Assembly (NCBI GenBank): GCA_002413345.1
Contig: DHWU01000045.1
Location: 1 to 15,070 of the forward strand
Origin: Propionibacteriaceae bacterium UBA5174
GTDB taxonomy: Bacteria; Actinomycetota; Actinomycetes; Propionibacteriales; Propionibacteriaceae
Direction of reading: 5' to 3'
DNA: 15,070 bases
In this document: piece after piece, positions 7,797-14,688 of the stretch
Position numbering within the stretch: position 1 is the first letter of the stretch
How the letters are laid out: every line of letters starts with the position of its first letter
Program-made: the position numbers and the translations under genes
The notes under the pieces: generated by a model
Database searches by the model: none
What the model was told of the DNA's origin: nothing
The model's input: only the letters and a program-made list of their open reading frames with translations

Positions 7797-8723
7797 TTAC
7801 CAGTTGCCCTTGATCACGTCGAGGTACTGGCCACGCTCATACACGGCAGCCCTGCGGGTTGAAGCGGCGCTCATCTTGCCGCGAGCCTCACCCAAGGAGG
7901 CGAACTCGTGACGGACCATCCAGTCGGCGGTCTCGGTGAGCATCTCGGTGATCGCCCGAGCGCCGTGCTGCATCACTGCCGAGGCGGTGCAGACCACATC
8001 GGAGCCGACCAAGATCGCCTTGATCACTTCTTCGCCGCCATGCACGCCAGAAGTGCAAGCCAACGAGACAGTCGGCAGCTGGGAGCGCAAAATCCCGATC
8101 CAACGTAAAGCCACCCGCTGATCTGCCGAGGTGGACATGTCGAGCGAGGCGTGTAGCTCCAACCGTTCCATGTCGATGTCGGCGGCGTAGAAACGGTTGA
8201 ACAGCACCAAGCCATCAGCGCCAGCGTCAACGGCGCGCGCAGCGAACGCTGAGATCGCCGAGTAATACGAGGACAACTTCACCGATAGCGGTCGATCCGT
8301 GACGATCTTCACGGCTTCAATCGCGGCCAGGTGCTCCATCTCGACGTCTGCGGAGCTGACCGAGCTATCGGCGGTGATCGTGTACAGGTTCAACTCGAGG
8401 GCATCAGCACCGGCATCCACTAAAGCTGTGGCGTACTCCTGCCAGGTGCCTGGCCGGGTCGCATTGAGACTGGCAATCACCGGCACCTTGAGTTGGTCTT
8501 TGGCCTTGCGCACCAATTCCACTCGACTGGCCAGAGCTGCGGCGCCACCTTCAGCGGCCATCGCGTCCTCTTCGAACAGCGACGGAAGTATCACCGCCGC
8601 CGCACCTGCAGCTTCCAACTCCAACAAGGTGTCGACCTGTCGAGTCAATGGCGAGGACGAAGCAATGACCGGACCGGCCAGGTCAATGCCCAAGTATTTC
8701 GTGGAGAGATCAGGCGTCCCCAT
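7797..8723 (-). CDS. Dihydroorotate dehydrogenase-like FMN flavoprotein
   Basis: A 308-residue (beta/alpha)8-barrel protein of the DHOD-like family. Recognisable segments are an N-terminal YLGIDLAGPVIASSSPLT (10-27), PVIASLNA (81-88), ALELNLY (108-114), LSVKLSSYYSAI (146-157) with the FMN-contacting Lys, GLVLFNRFYAADID (171-184), LRWIGILR (206-213) and a phosphate-binding GVHGGEEVIKAILVGSDVV (226-244). It lacks the N-x-S-C/S-P-N catalytic loop of true DHODs; the equivalent reads NLYTITADSS (112-121). No pyr genes are nearby, so a role in pyrimidine synthesis is unlikely and the oxidised substrate is unknown. The family is usually slightly longer (about 320-335 residues). ATG 8723 has GGGAGG 10 nt upstream. 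In some genomes these proteins sit beside pyruvate:ferredoxin oxidoreductase; that is not seen here. Confidence 0.9.
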   Translation of the reverse strand: MGTPDLSTKYLGIDLAGPVIASSSPLTRQVDTLLELEAAGAAAVILPSLFEEDAMAAEGGAAALASRVELVRKAKDQLKVPVIASLNATRPGTWQEYATALVDAGADALELNLYTITADSSVSSADVEMEHLAAIEAVKIVTDRPLSVKLSSYYSAISAFAARAVDAGADGLVLFNRFYAADIDMERLELHASLDMSTSADQRVALRWIGILRSQLPTVSLACTSGVHGGEEVIKAILVGSDVVCTASAVMQHGARAITEMLTETADWMVRHEFASLGEARGKMSAASTRRAAVYERGQYLDVIKGNW

Positions 8724-8996
8724 GTTTTACAGTCCTCCCGGTAGAGCCCAGCCGCCTTCCGCAAGCAATGGTGCCACTATCAGTGTGGCGTTATCGGCCG
8801 AGCGGGCGGTTATCGACTCGGCAAGTCTTCCACCCCGCACCCATTCAACCGAGCCAACACGGCCCAACTCGCCGCGGTGTACAAATCACCCACAACCGCG
8901 GTGGCGCCTGGGAAATCCCAACATCTGCGCCTACAAGCCTGTGAACCGCTCTAATCCGTCCTGTCCAAGGCCTACATAATTTTGCGTAGCCAACCC
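8724..8996. other. Intergenic region upstream of the DHOD-like gene
   Basis: I find no gene in these 273 bp. It must hold the minus-strand promoter of the DHOD-like gene unless that is co-transcribed with the membrane protein upstream, but no convincing -10/-35 pair is visible. A direct repeat CCGCGGTG occurs at 8872-8879 and 8896-8903, 24 bp apart. Just after the upstream stop, GGCTAC and GTAGGCC on the minus strand could form a small imperfect hairpin around an A/T-rich loop (about 8969-8991). Confidence 0.4.
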
Positions 8997-9608
8997 TCAG
9001 CCGGAATACGCCGCACGCAAGCTCTTTTCGCCCTGCTGACGCAACTGCGAAAAGATTCCGACCGCCGCCAGCACCACCCCAATCGCAAACCAAACCCAGG
9101 GCAGTGTGGTGCCACCCACCCACGAACCCAGATTCAACCAGTCGAGGCCCTCCACCAGAGTGCGGACGCCCGCAACAACCAACACCGCACCAATCACGGC
9201 AGTGGCGACGACCATCAGCTTTCGAGGTAGGTCGAAGGCCGCACCCCACGCGCCCACCACGACGGCCGCCGAAACAGCAACCACGAGTTGGAGACTGGGC
9301 GACAGGGCGAGGCCGACGGCCACCACCGATCCGACCGTCCACGCGATTGAGCCGAGAGTGAGCAACACTGCGGCCACATAAAAGAAGTAGGCGAGTACTG
9401 CAAACACGACCGCACCGATTGCGCCGAACACCCAACTCGGGGTCGAACTCACCCCGACGCCATTCTGGTCAAGCAGCACATAGCCGGCTAGGCCGACCAG
9501 ATAGCCCACCGCGCCAGCCCAAAATGCGAGCGCAATTCGGGCCAGCCAGTGACCGGCGAAGCAAAGCAGCAGTCCCAAACCGACAACGACCAAGGCCGAC
9601 GGATTCAT
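8997..9608 (-). CDS. Small multipass membrane protein, DUF4203/TMEM198-like
   Basis: A 203-residue, very hydrophobic protein with about six or seven predicted TM helices and almost no loops: helices near 4-20, 24-46, 58-80, 82-102, 106-122, 130-149 and 168-187. Helices rich in Gly/Ala/Val and the pairing GAIGAVVFAVLAYFFYVAAVLL (about 62-83) recall the DUF4203 (TM7S3/TM198-like) fold; this is a loose resemblance. The function is unknown. The frame is open further upstream, to 9839, but that part overlaps the YbjQ gene and reads as non-protein-like sequence, so I start at MNPSAL (ATG 9608). No SD precedes it; TACCGT lies 7 nt upstream and a perfect TTGACA 24 nt upstream. It is divergent from the YbjQ gene and lies 273 bp upstream of the DHOD-like gene on the same strand. 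Confidence 0.75.
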   Translation of the reverse strand: MNPSALVVVGLGLLLCFAGHWLARIALAFWAGAVGYLVGLAGYVLLDQNGVGVSSTPSWVFGAIGAVVFAVLAYFFYVAAVLLTLGSIAWTVGSVVAVGLALSPSLQLVVAVSAAVVVGAWGAAFDLPRKLMVVATAVIGAVLVVAGVRTLVEGLDWLNLGSWVGGTTLPWVWFAIGVVLAAVGIFSQLRQQGEKSLRAAYSG

Positions 9609-9715
9609 GCCAGTTACGGTACTCGCGCCCTCTGTCAAAGGTGCGGCAATCGCGATCACAGCCACCTGCAAAGACTGGCTTCTTTCTGGCCTATCTGGAC
9701 CCCTAAGCTGACGCC
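9609..9715. promoter_or_regulatory. Divergent promoter region, both starts lacking an SD
   Basis: These 107 bp must drive both the minus-strand membrane protein and the plus-strand YbjQ gene. On the plus strand TAAGCT (9704-9709) ends 6 nt before ATG 9716. On the minus strand TACCGT (9616-9621) ends 7 nt before ATG 9608, and a perfect -35-like TTGACA lies at 9633-9638, although its spacing suits the poorer TAACTG (9611-9616) better. Neither start has an SD, which suggests leaderless transcripts. Confidence 0.4.
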
Positions 9716-10117
9716 ATGTTGATCGTGACCAGCAATGACATCCCCGGCTACCGAATCGAAGCAGTCCTGGGCGAAGTAATGGGTATGACCGTGCGCTCTG
9801 CAAATATCGGAGCGAACTTTGTAGCCAGCTTCCGCTCAATCGGCGGCGGCGAAGTCAATGAGTACACCAAACTGGTCTACGAAAGCCGCCAACAGGTCAT
9901 GCAGCGAATGTGGCAGGAAGCGGTGAACCGCGGCGCCAACGCCATCGTTGCTATGCGTTTTGATACCGGCGACATCGCGCAAGCGTTTAGCGAAGTCTGT
10001 GCCTACGGCACCGCGGTCGTGGCTGAACCGCTTCCCGCAGGCGATCCGAACGCCACCCGGCAGTCAATTCAGGCGCTGAGTCAGCCGCAACCAGGAACCC
10101 CGCCGCAGCCGTTTTGA
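9716..10117 (+). CDS. YbjQ/UPF0145 (DUF74) family protein
   Basis: A 133-residue soluble protein matching the YbjQ family (also annotated as heavy-metal-binding domain). It shows the N-terminal VTSNDIPGYRIEAVLGEVMGMTVRS pattern (overall 4-28), then IGANFVASFRSIGGGEVNEYTKLV (31-54) and a helix rich in charged and Gln residues with NRGANAIVAMRFD (71-83), the family's most conserved block. The core of about 105 residues matches the usual family length. Residues 105-133 are an additional Pro/Gln-rich tail. Members form pentameric barrels; the biological role is unknown and metal binding is not established. No SD precedes ATG 9716, but TAAGCT lies 6 nt upstream. It is divergent from the DUF4203-like gene and is followed by a strong hairpin, so probably monocistronic. 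Confidence 0.92.
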   Translation: MLIVTSNDIPGYRIEAVLGEVMGMTVRSANIGANFVASFRSIGGGEVNEYTKLVYESRQQVMQRMWQEAVNRGANAIVAMRFDTGDIAQAFSEVCAYGTAVVAEPLPAGDPNATRQSIQALSQPQPGTPPQPF

Positions 10118-10141
10118 TCCGGTCGGATAACGCCAACTAAG

Positions 10142-10169
10142 CCGCCCAGATTCGCGGCCGAATCGGCGG
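10142..10169 (+). terminator. Strong GC-rich hairpin after the YbjQ gene
   Basis: CCGCC-(CA)-GATTCG, loop CGGC, then CGAATC-GGCGG forms an 11-bp stem with a 2-nt bulge, starting 25 nt after the YbjQ stop. No T-run follows, so it is not a textbook intrinsic terminator; U-poor hairpins of this kind are common at actinobacterial gene ends. It could also act as an RNA-stabilising element or a protein site. A weaker GGTC..GACC repeat follows at 10175-10189. Confidence 0.5.
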
Positions 10170-10272
10170 GCAAGGTCCGGTAAAGACCCGCGAGATTCAC
10201 TTCCTTCGCCTAACTCGGTAGGGGCATAGTCAGCCCGACTCGATAGTCTGAGCTGAAAAGCAGGGAGAATCC

Positions 10273-10359
10273 GTGCCGTTGCAGCCAGAATCCGACCGTC
10301 GCTTCGGTTTGCTTCTTGTTGGCGGACGGGCCGAATCGAGCACCCAGGTAGGTGGCTGA
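10273..10359 (+). CDS. 28-codon leader ORF upstream of treYZ
   Basis: GTG 10273 to TGA 10357-10359 encodes 28 residues (begins MPLQPESDRR if GTG is read as Met; ends SSTQVGG). GGGAG at 10263-10267 lies 5 nt before the GTG, a better SD than many in this window. Its stop is 3 nt before the TTG start of treYZ, and the treYZ SD (AGGTGG, 10350-10355) lies inside it, the arrangement expected for translational coupling. I recognise no domain, TM segment or run of a regulatory amino acid. It could be a leader peptide, a small functional protein or chance; the last is possible given its length. Confidence 0.35.
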   Translation: MPLQPESDRRFGLLLVGGRAESSTQVGG

Positions 10360-10362
10360 ATC

Positions 10363-13300
10363 TTGCCGATGCGTACCCCAAAGAGCACTTACCGACTGCA
10401 GATCACCGAGGATTTCGATCTGGTGGCTGCGGCTAAGACCCTGGGATACCTGCGCGAGCTCGGCGTGGACTGGATCTACCTGTCCCCACTCCTGGCTTCC
10501 GAATCAGGCAGCGACCACGGCTATGACGTGGCCGACCACAGCGTGATCGATCCCTCTCGCGGCCGTGCCGCCGGACTGTCGACCCTGGCAACTGAAGCTC
10601 GCCGACTAGGGATGGGCGTACTGGTAGATATCGTCCCGAACCACGTTGGCGTGGCCCGACCCTGGGAAAACGACTGGTGGTGGCATGTCCTCACCCACGG
10701 CCAAGCCTCGCCGTACGCGGATGCCTTCGATATTGACTGGGCATTCGGCGGCGGCAAGCTTCGGTTGCCGGTACTAGCCGACGACGACTTCGACGCCAAT
10801 GGACGGATTTCGGGGCTCCAAGTCCTTGGCGGTGAACTGCACTATCGAAACCAGCGGTATCCGCTAGCTCCCGACAGCGTCAGGGGTGCCGATGATGACC
10901 CCAACCTCGTCCACGCCCGTCAGCACTACCAACTCATCAGCTGGCGCGAAGCCGACCACACGCTCAATTACCGCAGGTTCTTCGCCGTCAATTCCCTGGC
11001 CGCAATTCGGGTGGAAGACCCGGAATGGTTCACCAAGTCCCACGCCGAAATCAAACGCTGGTTTGACGAGGACCTGGTGGACGGAGTTCGGGTTGATCAC
11101 CCTGATGGGTTGCGCGACCCGAGCAAGTACCTCGCCGATCTGGCCGAGCTCAGCGGCGGGGCCTACACCTTGGTGGAGAAGATTCTCGCCCTGGGCCGGG
11201 ACGAGACCGGCGAACTGACTTTGGAAGAGCTTCCCTCAGCCTGGGTCACCGCAGGCACTACCGGGTACGACGCTTTGGGCCTGATCGATCGGGTGTTGAT
11301 CGACGAGGCTGGCGAGGCCCCCTTGACCACCTTGGAGACTCGCCTCCGCGGCGAGGAGGTCGACTGGCAGCGCCTAGTGCACGATGGAAAGCTCGCGGTT
11401 GCTCACGGCATCCTCAATTCCGAGGTGCGCCGAATCGCCCGTGAAGTCATGACCACCCTCGACCCGGCTCCCGATGCTGGCCAGATGGTTGAGGCGATTG
11501 CCGAACTGCTTGCAGATTTTGAGGTCTATCGCTCGTATTTGCCTGAGGGGCGCGAGCATCTGGAGCGGGCCTTCGGCTTCGCCTGGCAGCGCCGTCCAGA
11601 CCTGGGGCCAGTGCTCAACCAGGTCTACTCGGTGTTGGCTGACGGAGCCGCTCCAGCCGCGCAACGCTTCCAGCAGACCTCCGGCATGGTGATGGCCAAG
11701 GGGGTCGAGGACGGCGCTTTCTACCGAATGTCCCGGCTGACGTCGCTGAACGAAGTCGGCGGCAACCCTTGGCTGTTCTCAATCTCAATCGACGAATTCC
11801 ACGACCAGATGTCGTTGCGGCAACTCTTGCCAGACTCAATGGTGGCGGGCAGTACCCACGACACCAAGCGCGGCGAATGTACCCGGGCGCGAATCAGCGT
11901 GCTGGCCGAGCTTCCGCAACTGTGGGCAGAGACTCTGAGTGAACTGTTGCGGCTAGTGCCCGTGCCTGATCGAGGGCTGGCAAACCTGCTGTGGCAGGCC
12001 ATCATCGGGGTCTGGCCAGCTGATCGAGAGCGGCTGCACGCCTACGCGGAAAAGGCTATGCGCGAGGCTGGTGAGCACACCGAATGGACCGCCCCGAACC
12101 AAGACTTCGAAGCGGCTATGCAGGCCTGTGTAGATGCCTGCTTCGACAACTCCGAGGTGATCGCTGCATTGCACCGGGTGCTCTCCCAGGTGGTGCGTCC
12201 CGGACACATCAACTCATTGGCTTCCAAACTATTGACCCTGACCATCCCTGGGGTGCCTGATGTGTATCAGGGCAGCGAGCTGTGGGAGTTGAACCTGGTC
12301 GATCCGGACAACCGTCGCCCGGTCGATTTCGAAGCTCGGTCCAAGGTGCTGGCCCGGGTGCGGCTCGGAGCGCGCCCACCGCTAGCTACTGACGACCTTG
12401 GCGAAGTGAAGCTACTACTCACCTATCAGGCACTGACATTGCGCCGAGATCATCCCGAGTTCTTCACCCGCTACCGGCCGCTGCCCGCTGAGGGCCCGGC
12501 CGCTCAACACGCTCTGGCCTTCAGCCGAGGTGGGGCAATCACTGTGGTCACCCGGCTGCCAGTTGGCCTCGTTAGATCTGGCGGTTGGCGGGACACGACC
12601 TTGCACCTTCCAGAAGGCCGCTGGCGAGATCTGATCTCTGGACGGGTGGTCACCCCTGATGACCAGCGGGCCGTCAAACTCGGCCAACTCTTGGATCGGT
12701 ACCCGGTGGCACTGCTGGTCCGGGAACAGCGCCGAGCTGGCGAACGCGGACGTTTCGACGTGTGGGCGCCACTGCCTCAACGAGTCCAATTGCAGGTTGG
12801 CGACCGAGTCGTGCAGATGGCCAAAGGCGTAGAGGGCTGGTGGACCCCCACCGAACCTGAACCGCTCGGCAGGGTTGACTACGGCTACCTGATCGATGAT
12901 GACCCCACCCCTCGACCTGATCCCCGCAGCCGCTGGCTGCCGCACGGTGTCCACGGACTGTCTCGAACCTATGACGTGGACGCTTTCACTTGGCATGACC
13001 AGGATTGGCGAGGCCATTCACTGCCAGGTGCGGTGATCTACGAATTACATGTGGGCACCTTCACCGAAGAGGGCACCTTGGATGCTGCTATCTGCCAACT
13101 TGACCACCTGGTCGAGCTGGGGGTCGACTTCGTCCAGTTGATGCCGGTCAATAGCTTCGAAGGCGAGCGCGGCTGGGGCTATGACGGAGTCGCTTGGTTC
13201 GCCGTCCACGAGCCTTATGGGGGCCCGGATGCCTACCGCCGCCTGGTAGACGCCGCCCACGCAAAGGGACTTGGGGTGATCCAGGATGTGGTTTACAACC

Positions 13301-14487
13301 ATCTTGGCCCCGTGGGGAACTACCTGACCAAGTTCGGCCCTTACCTTTCCAGTGCGGACGGCAACTGGGGCTCAGACGTCAACCTGGACGGCCCCGGCAG
13401 CACTGAGGTGCGCCGACTGATTGCCGACAATGTGCGCTTTTGGTTCTCCGAAATGCACGTGGACGCATTGCGGCTTGATGCGGTTCACGCTCTCAACGAC
13501 AGCTCGCCGACCCATCTGTTGGAAGAACTGGCGATGATCACAGCCGATCTGACTGCGCATCTGCGCCGTCCCCTGAATCTGATCGCCGAATCCGACGAAA
13601 ACGAGCCGCAGATCATCACCTCCCGACAAGCGGGCGGCGATGGCATCGACGCGTTATGGAATGACGATTTTCACCACGCACTGCACGCCAACCTCACCGG
13701 CGAGACCAACGGCTACTACGCCGACTATGCCGGTCTGGAGTCATTGGCCAAGGTCTGTCAGCGGGGTTTCTTCCACGACGGCACTTGGTCGAGTTACCGA
13801 GGTCGAGTCTTAGGCAGCCCGCTGGATATCGGACGGATGCCGTCGTGGCGACTGGTGGTTTGCTCGGCCAATCACGACCAGATCGGCAATCGGGCTCGCG
13901 GTGACCGTCCAGCCGAACACCTGGACCTGGATCAACTGGCGGCCGCGGCGCTGCTGACCATGACCTCCGGCTTCACTCCGATGCTGTTCATGGGCCAGGA
14001 ATGGGGCGCGGTCACACCCTTCCCCTATTTCGCCGATCACGAAGATCCGGGGTTGCGGGAGGCGGTGAAGTCAGGGCGTCTGGTCGAGTTTGCGTCAATG
14101 GGCTGGCCAATCGATCAGGTGCCAGATCCCCAGGATCGAACCACCTTCACCTCGGCGAAGCTGCATTGGGAAGACGTCGAAACCGACAATCACGCGGTGA
14201 TGCTGGATGTCTACCGCAAGCTAATCGCCTTGCGGCGCCAATACTCAGAACTGACCAATCCGGTCCTAGCGCGCACCCGGTGTGAGTTCGACGCCACTTC
14301 CGGCTGGTTCCTACTTCGACGTGGCGGATTGGCCGTGGTGGTGAACTTTGCCGATCGCGCGGTGTCGGTCAATCTGGGCGGGCCACACCTACTCCGTTGG
14401 GCTACGCCTTCGGGAGCGCAGGTCGACGGTAATCTGATCACGCTGCCAGCACATGCTGGAGCACTCTTACTCCCGCTACAGTCGTGA
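10363..14487 (+). CDS. treYZ: TreY-TreZ fusion: maltooligosyltrehalose synthase / trehalohydrolase
   Basis: One uninterrupted 1374-residue frame joins two GH13 enzymes. Residues 1-787 are TreY (EC 5.4.99.15), which converts the reducing-end bond of maltodextrins to an alpha,alpha-1,1 link. It has STYRLQ (8-13), region I DIVPNH (89-94), region II GVRVDHPDG (241-249, nucleophile D245), acid E272 in LVEKIL, and HDTKRGE (499-505, D500). Residues about 797-1374 are TreZ (EC 3.2.1.141), which releases trehalose. It has an N-terminal beta-sandwich (FDVWAPLPQRV), DVVYNH (975-980), DALRLDA (1034-1040, nucleophile D1039), LIAESDEN (E1076) and NHDQIGNRA (1170-1178, D1172). The linker REQRRAGERGR (787-797) is very short. 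TTG 10363 is chosen because AGGTGG lies 7 nt upstream; ATG 10369 is the alternative. No treX/glgX gene is in the window. The two enzymes are usually separate adjacent genes. Both halves look catalytically complete. Confidence 0.96.
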   Translation: MPMRTPKSTYRLQITEDFDLVAAAKTLGYLRELGVDWIYLSPLLASESGSDHGYDVADHSVIDPSRGRAAGLSTLATEARRLGMGVLVDIVPNHVGVARPWENDWWWHVLTHGQASPYADAFDIDWAFGGGKLRLPVLADDDFDANGRISGLQVLGGELHYRNQRYPLAPDSVRGADDDPNLVHARQHYQLISWREADHTLNYRRFFAVNSLAAIRVEDPEWFTKSHAEIKRWFDEDLVDGVRVDHPDGLRDPSKYLADLAELSGGAYTLVEKILALGRDETGELTLEELPSAWVTAGTTGYDALGLIDRVLIDEAGEAPLTTLETRLRGEEVDWQRLVHDGKLAVAHGILNSEVRRIAREVMTTLDPAPDAGQMVEAIAELLADFEVYRSYLPEGREHLERAFGFAWQRRPDLGPVLNQVYSVLADGAAPAAQRFQQTSGMVMAKGVEDGAFYRMSRLTSLNEVGGNPWLFSISIDEFHDQMSLRQLLPDSMVAGSTHDTKRGECTRARISVLAELPQLWAETLSELLRLVPVPDRGLANLLWQAIIGVWPADRERLHAYAEKAMREAGEHTEWTAPNQDFEAAMQACVDACFDNSEVIAALHRVLSQVVRPGHINSLASKLLTLTIPGVPDVYQGSELWELNLVDPDNRRPVDFEARSKVLARVRLGARPPLATDDLGEVKLLLTYQALTLRRDHPEFFTRYRPLPAEGPAAQHALAFSRGGAITVVTRLPVGLVRSGGWRDTTLHLPEGRWRDLISGRVVTPDDQRAVKLGQLLDRYPVALLVREQRRAGERGRFDVWAPLPQRVQLQVGDRVVQMAKGVEGWWTPTEPEPLGRVDYGYLIDDDPTPRPDPRSRWLPHGVHGLSRTYDVDAFTWHDQDWRGHSLPGAVIYELHVGTFTEEGTLDAAICQLDHLVELGVDFVQLMPVNSFEGERGWGYDGVAWFAVHEPYGGPDAYRRLVDAAHAKGLGVIQDVVYNHLGPVGNYLTKFGPYLSSADGNWGSDVNLDGPGSTEVRRLIADNVRFWFSEMHVDALRLDAVHALNDSSPTHLLEELAMITADLTAHLRRPLNLIAESDENEPQIITSRQAGGDGIDALWNDDFHHALHANLTGETNGYYADYAGLESLAKVCQRGFFHDGTWSSYRGRVLGSPLDIGRMPSWRLVVCSANHDQIGNRARGDRPAEHLDLDQLAAAALLTMTSGFTPMLFMGQEWGAVTPFPYFADHEDPGLREAVKSGRLVEFASMGWPIDQVPDPQDRTTFTSAKLHWEDVETDNHAVMLDVYRKLIALRRQYSELTNPVLARTRCEFDATSGWFLLRRGGLAVVVNFADRAVSVNLGGPHLLRWATPSGAQVDGNLITLPAHAGALLLPLQS

Positions 14488-14546
14488 TTCGCCGAGTGAC
14501 CACAGTGGCTTCGCAATGATCTAACAATGTCTTCACCAACATGGCT

Positions 14547-14576
14547 CTGACCAGCAACGAAACCCTCGTTTAACGT
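14547..14576 (+). promoter_or_regulatory. Candidate promoter for pckG
   Basis: CTGACC (14547-14552, four of six matches to TTGACA) and TAACGT (14571-14576, TANNNT) are separated by 18 bp, a good actinobacterial spacing. Start would be near 14583, giving a leader of roughly 105 nt. Other placements cannot be excluded. Confidence 0.35.
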
Positions 14577-14584
14577 TTTACTGG

Positions 14585-14635
14585 CCGATCAGTGAAAGAT
14601 CGGACAGGATGGCAGAACCGCACTGGAACATGCGG
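14585..14635 (+). promoter_or_regulatory. Two small inverted repeats in the pckG leader
   Basis: CCGATC (14585-14590) and GATCGG (14598-14603) pair across a 7-nt loop; CCGCA (14618-14622) and TGCGG (14631-14635) pair across an 8-nt loop. The first lies at the predicted transcription start, so it may be an operator or a 5' stem. It could also be the treYZ terminator, but no T-run follows. No known riboswitch is recognised. Confidence 0.3.
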
Positions 14636-14688
14636 GACAATGGGAGACACCCGCAACGCGCCGAGTCCAGACTCTAAAGGAGAATCAC

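Noticed and set aside
8872..8903. CCGCGGTG direct repeat as attachment site or regulator binding site
   Set aside because: Only two 8-bp copies of a GC-rich word; expected by chance in this base composition, and no mobile gene is nearby.
8845..9435. Open frame of 196 codons on the minus strand overlapping the DUF4203-like gene
   Set aside because: Rich in Arg, Gly, Cys and Trp with no hydrophobic or domain pattern; it is a frame shadow of the membrane protein on the same strand.
9609..9839. Upstream extension of the DUF4203-like frame
   Set aside because: It overlaps most of the start of the YbjQ gene, and its translation (Arg, Ser and Trp-rich) looks unlike the rest of the membrane protein.
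12715..12765. Sequencing error joining separate treY and treZ genes
   Set aside because: The frame runs smoothly from the TreY C-terminal strand into the TreZ N-terminal sandwich, with no nearby alternative stop, SD and start in another frame. It cannot be fully excluded without reads.
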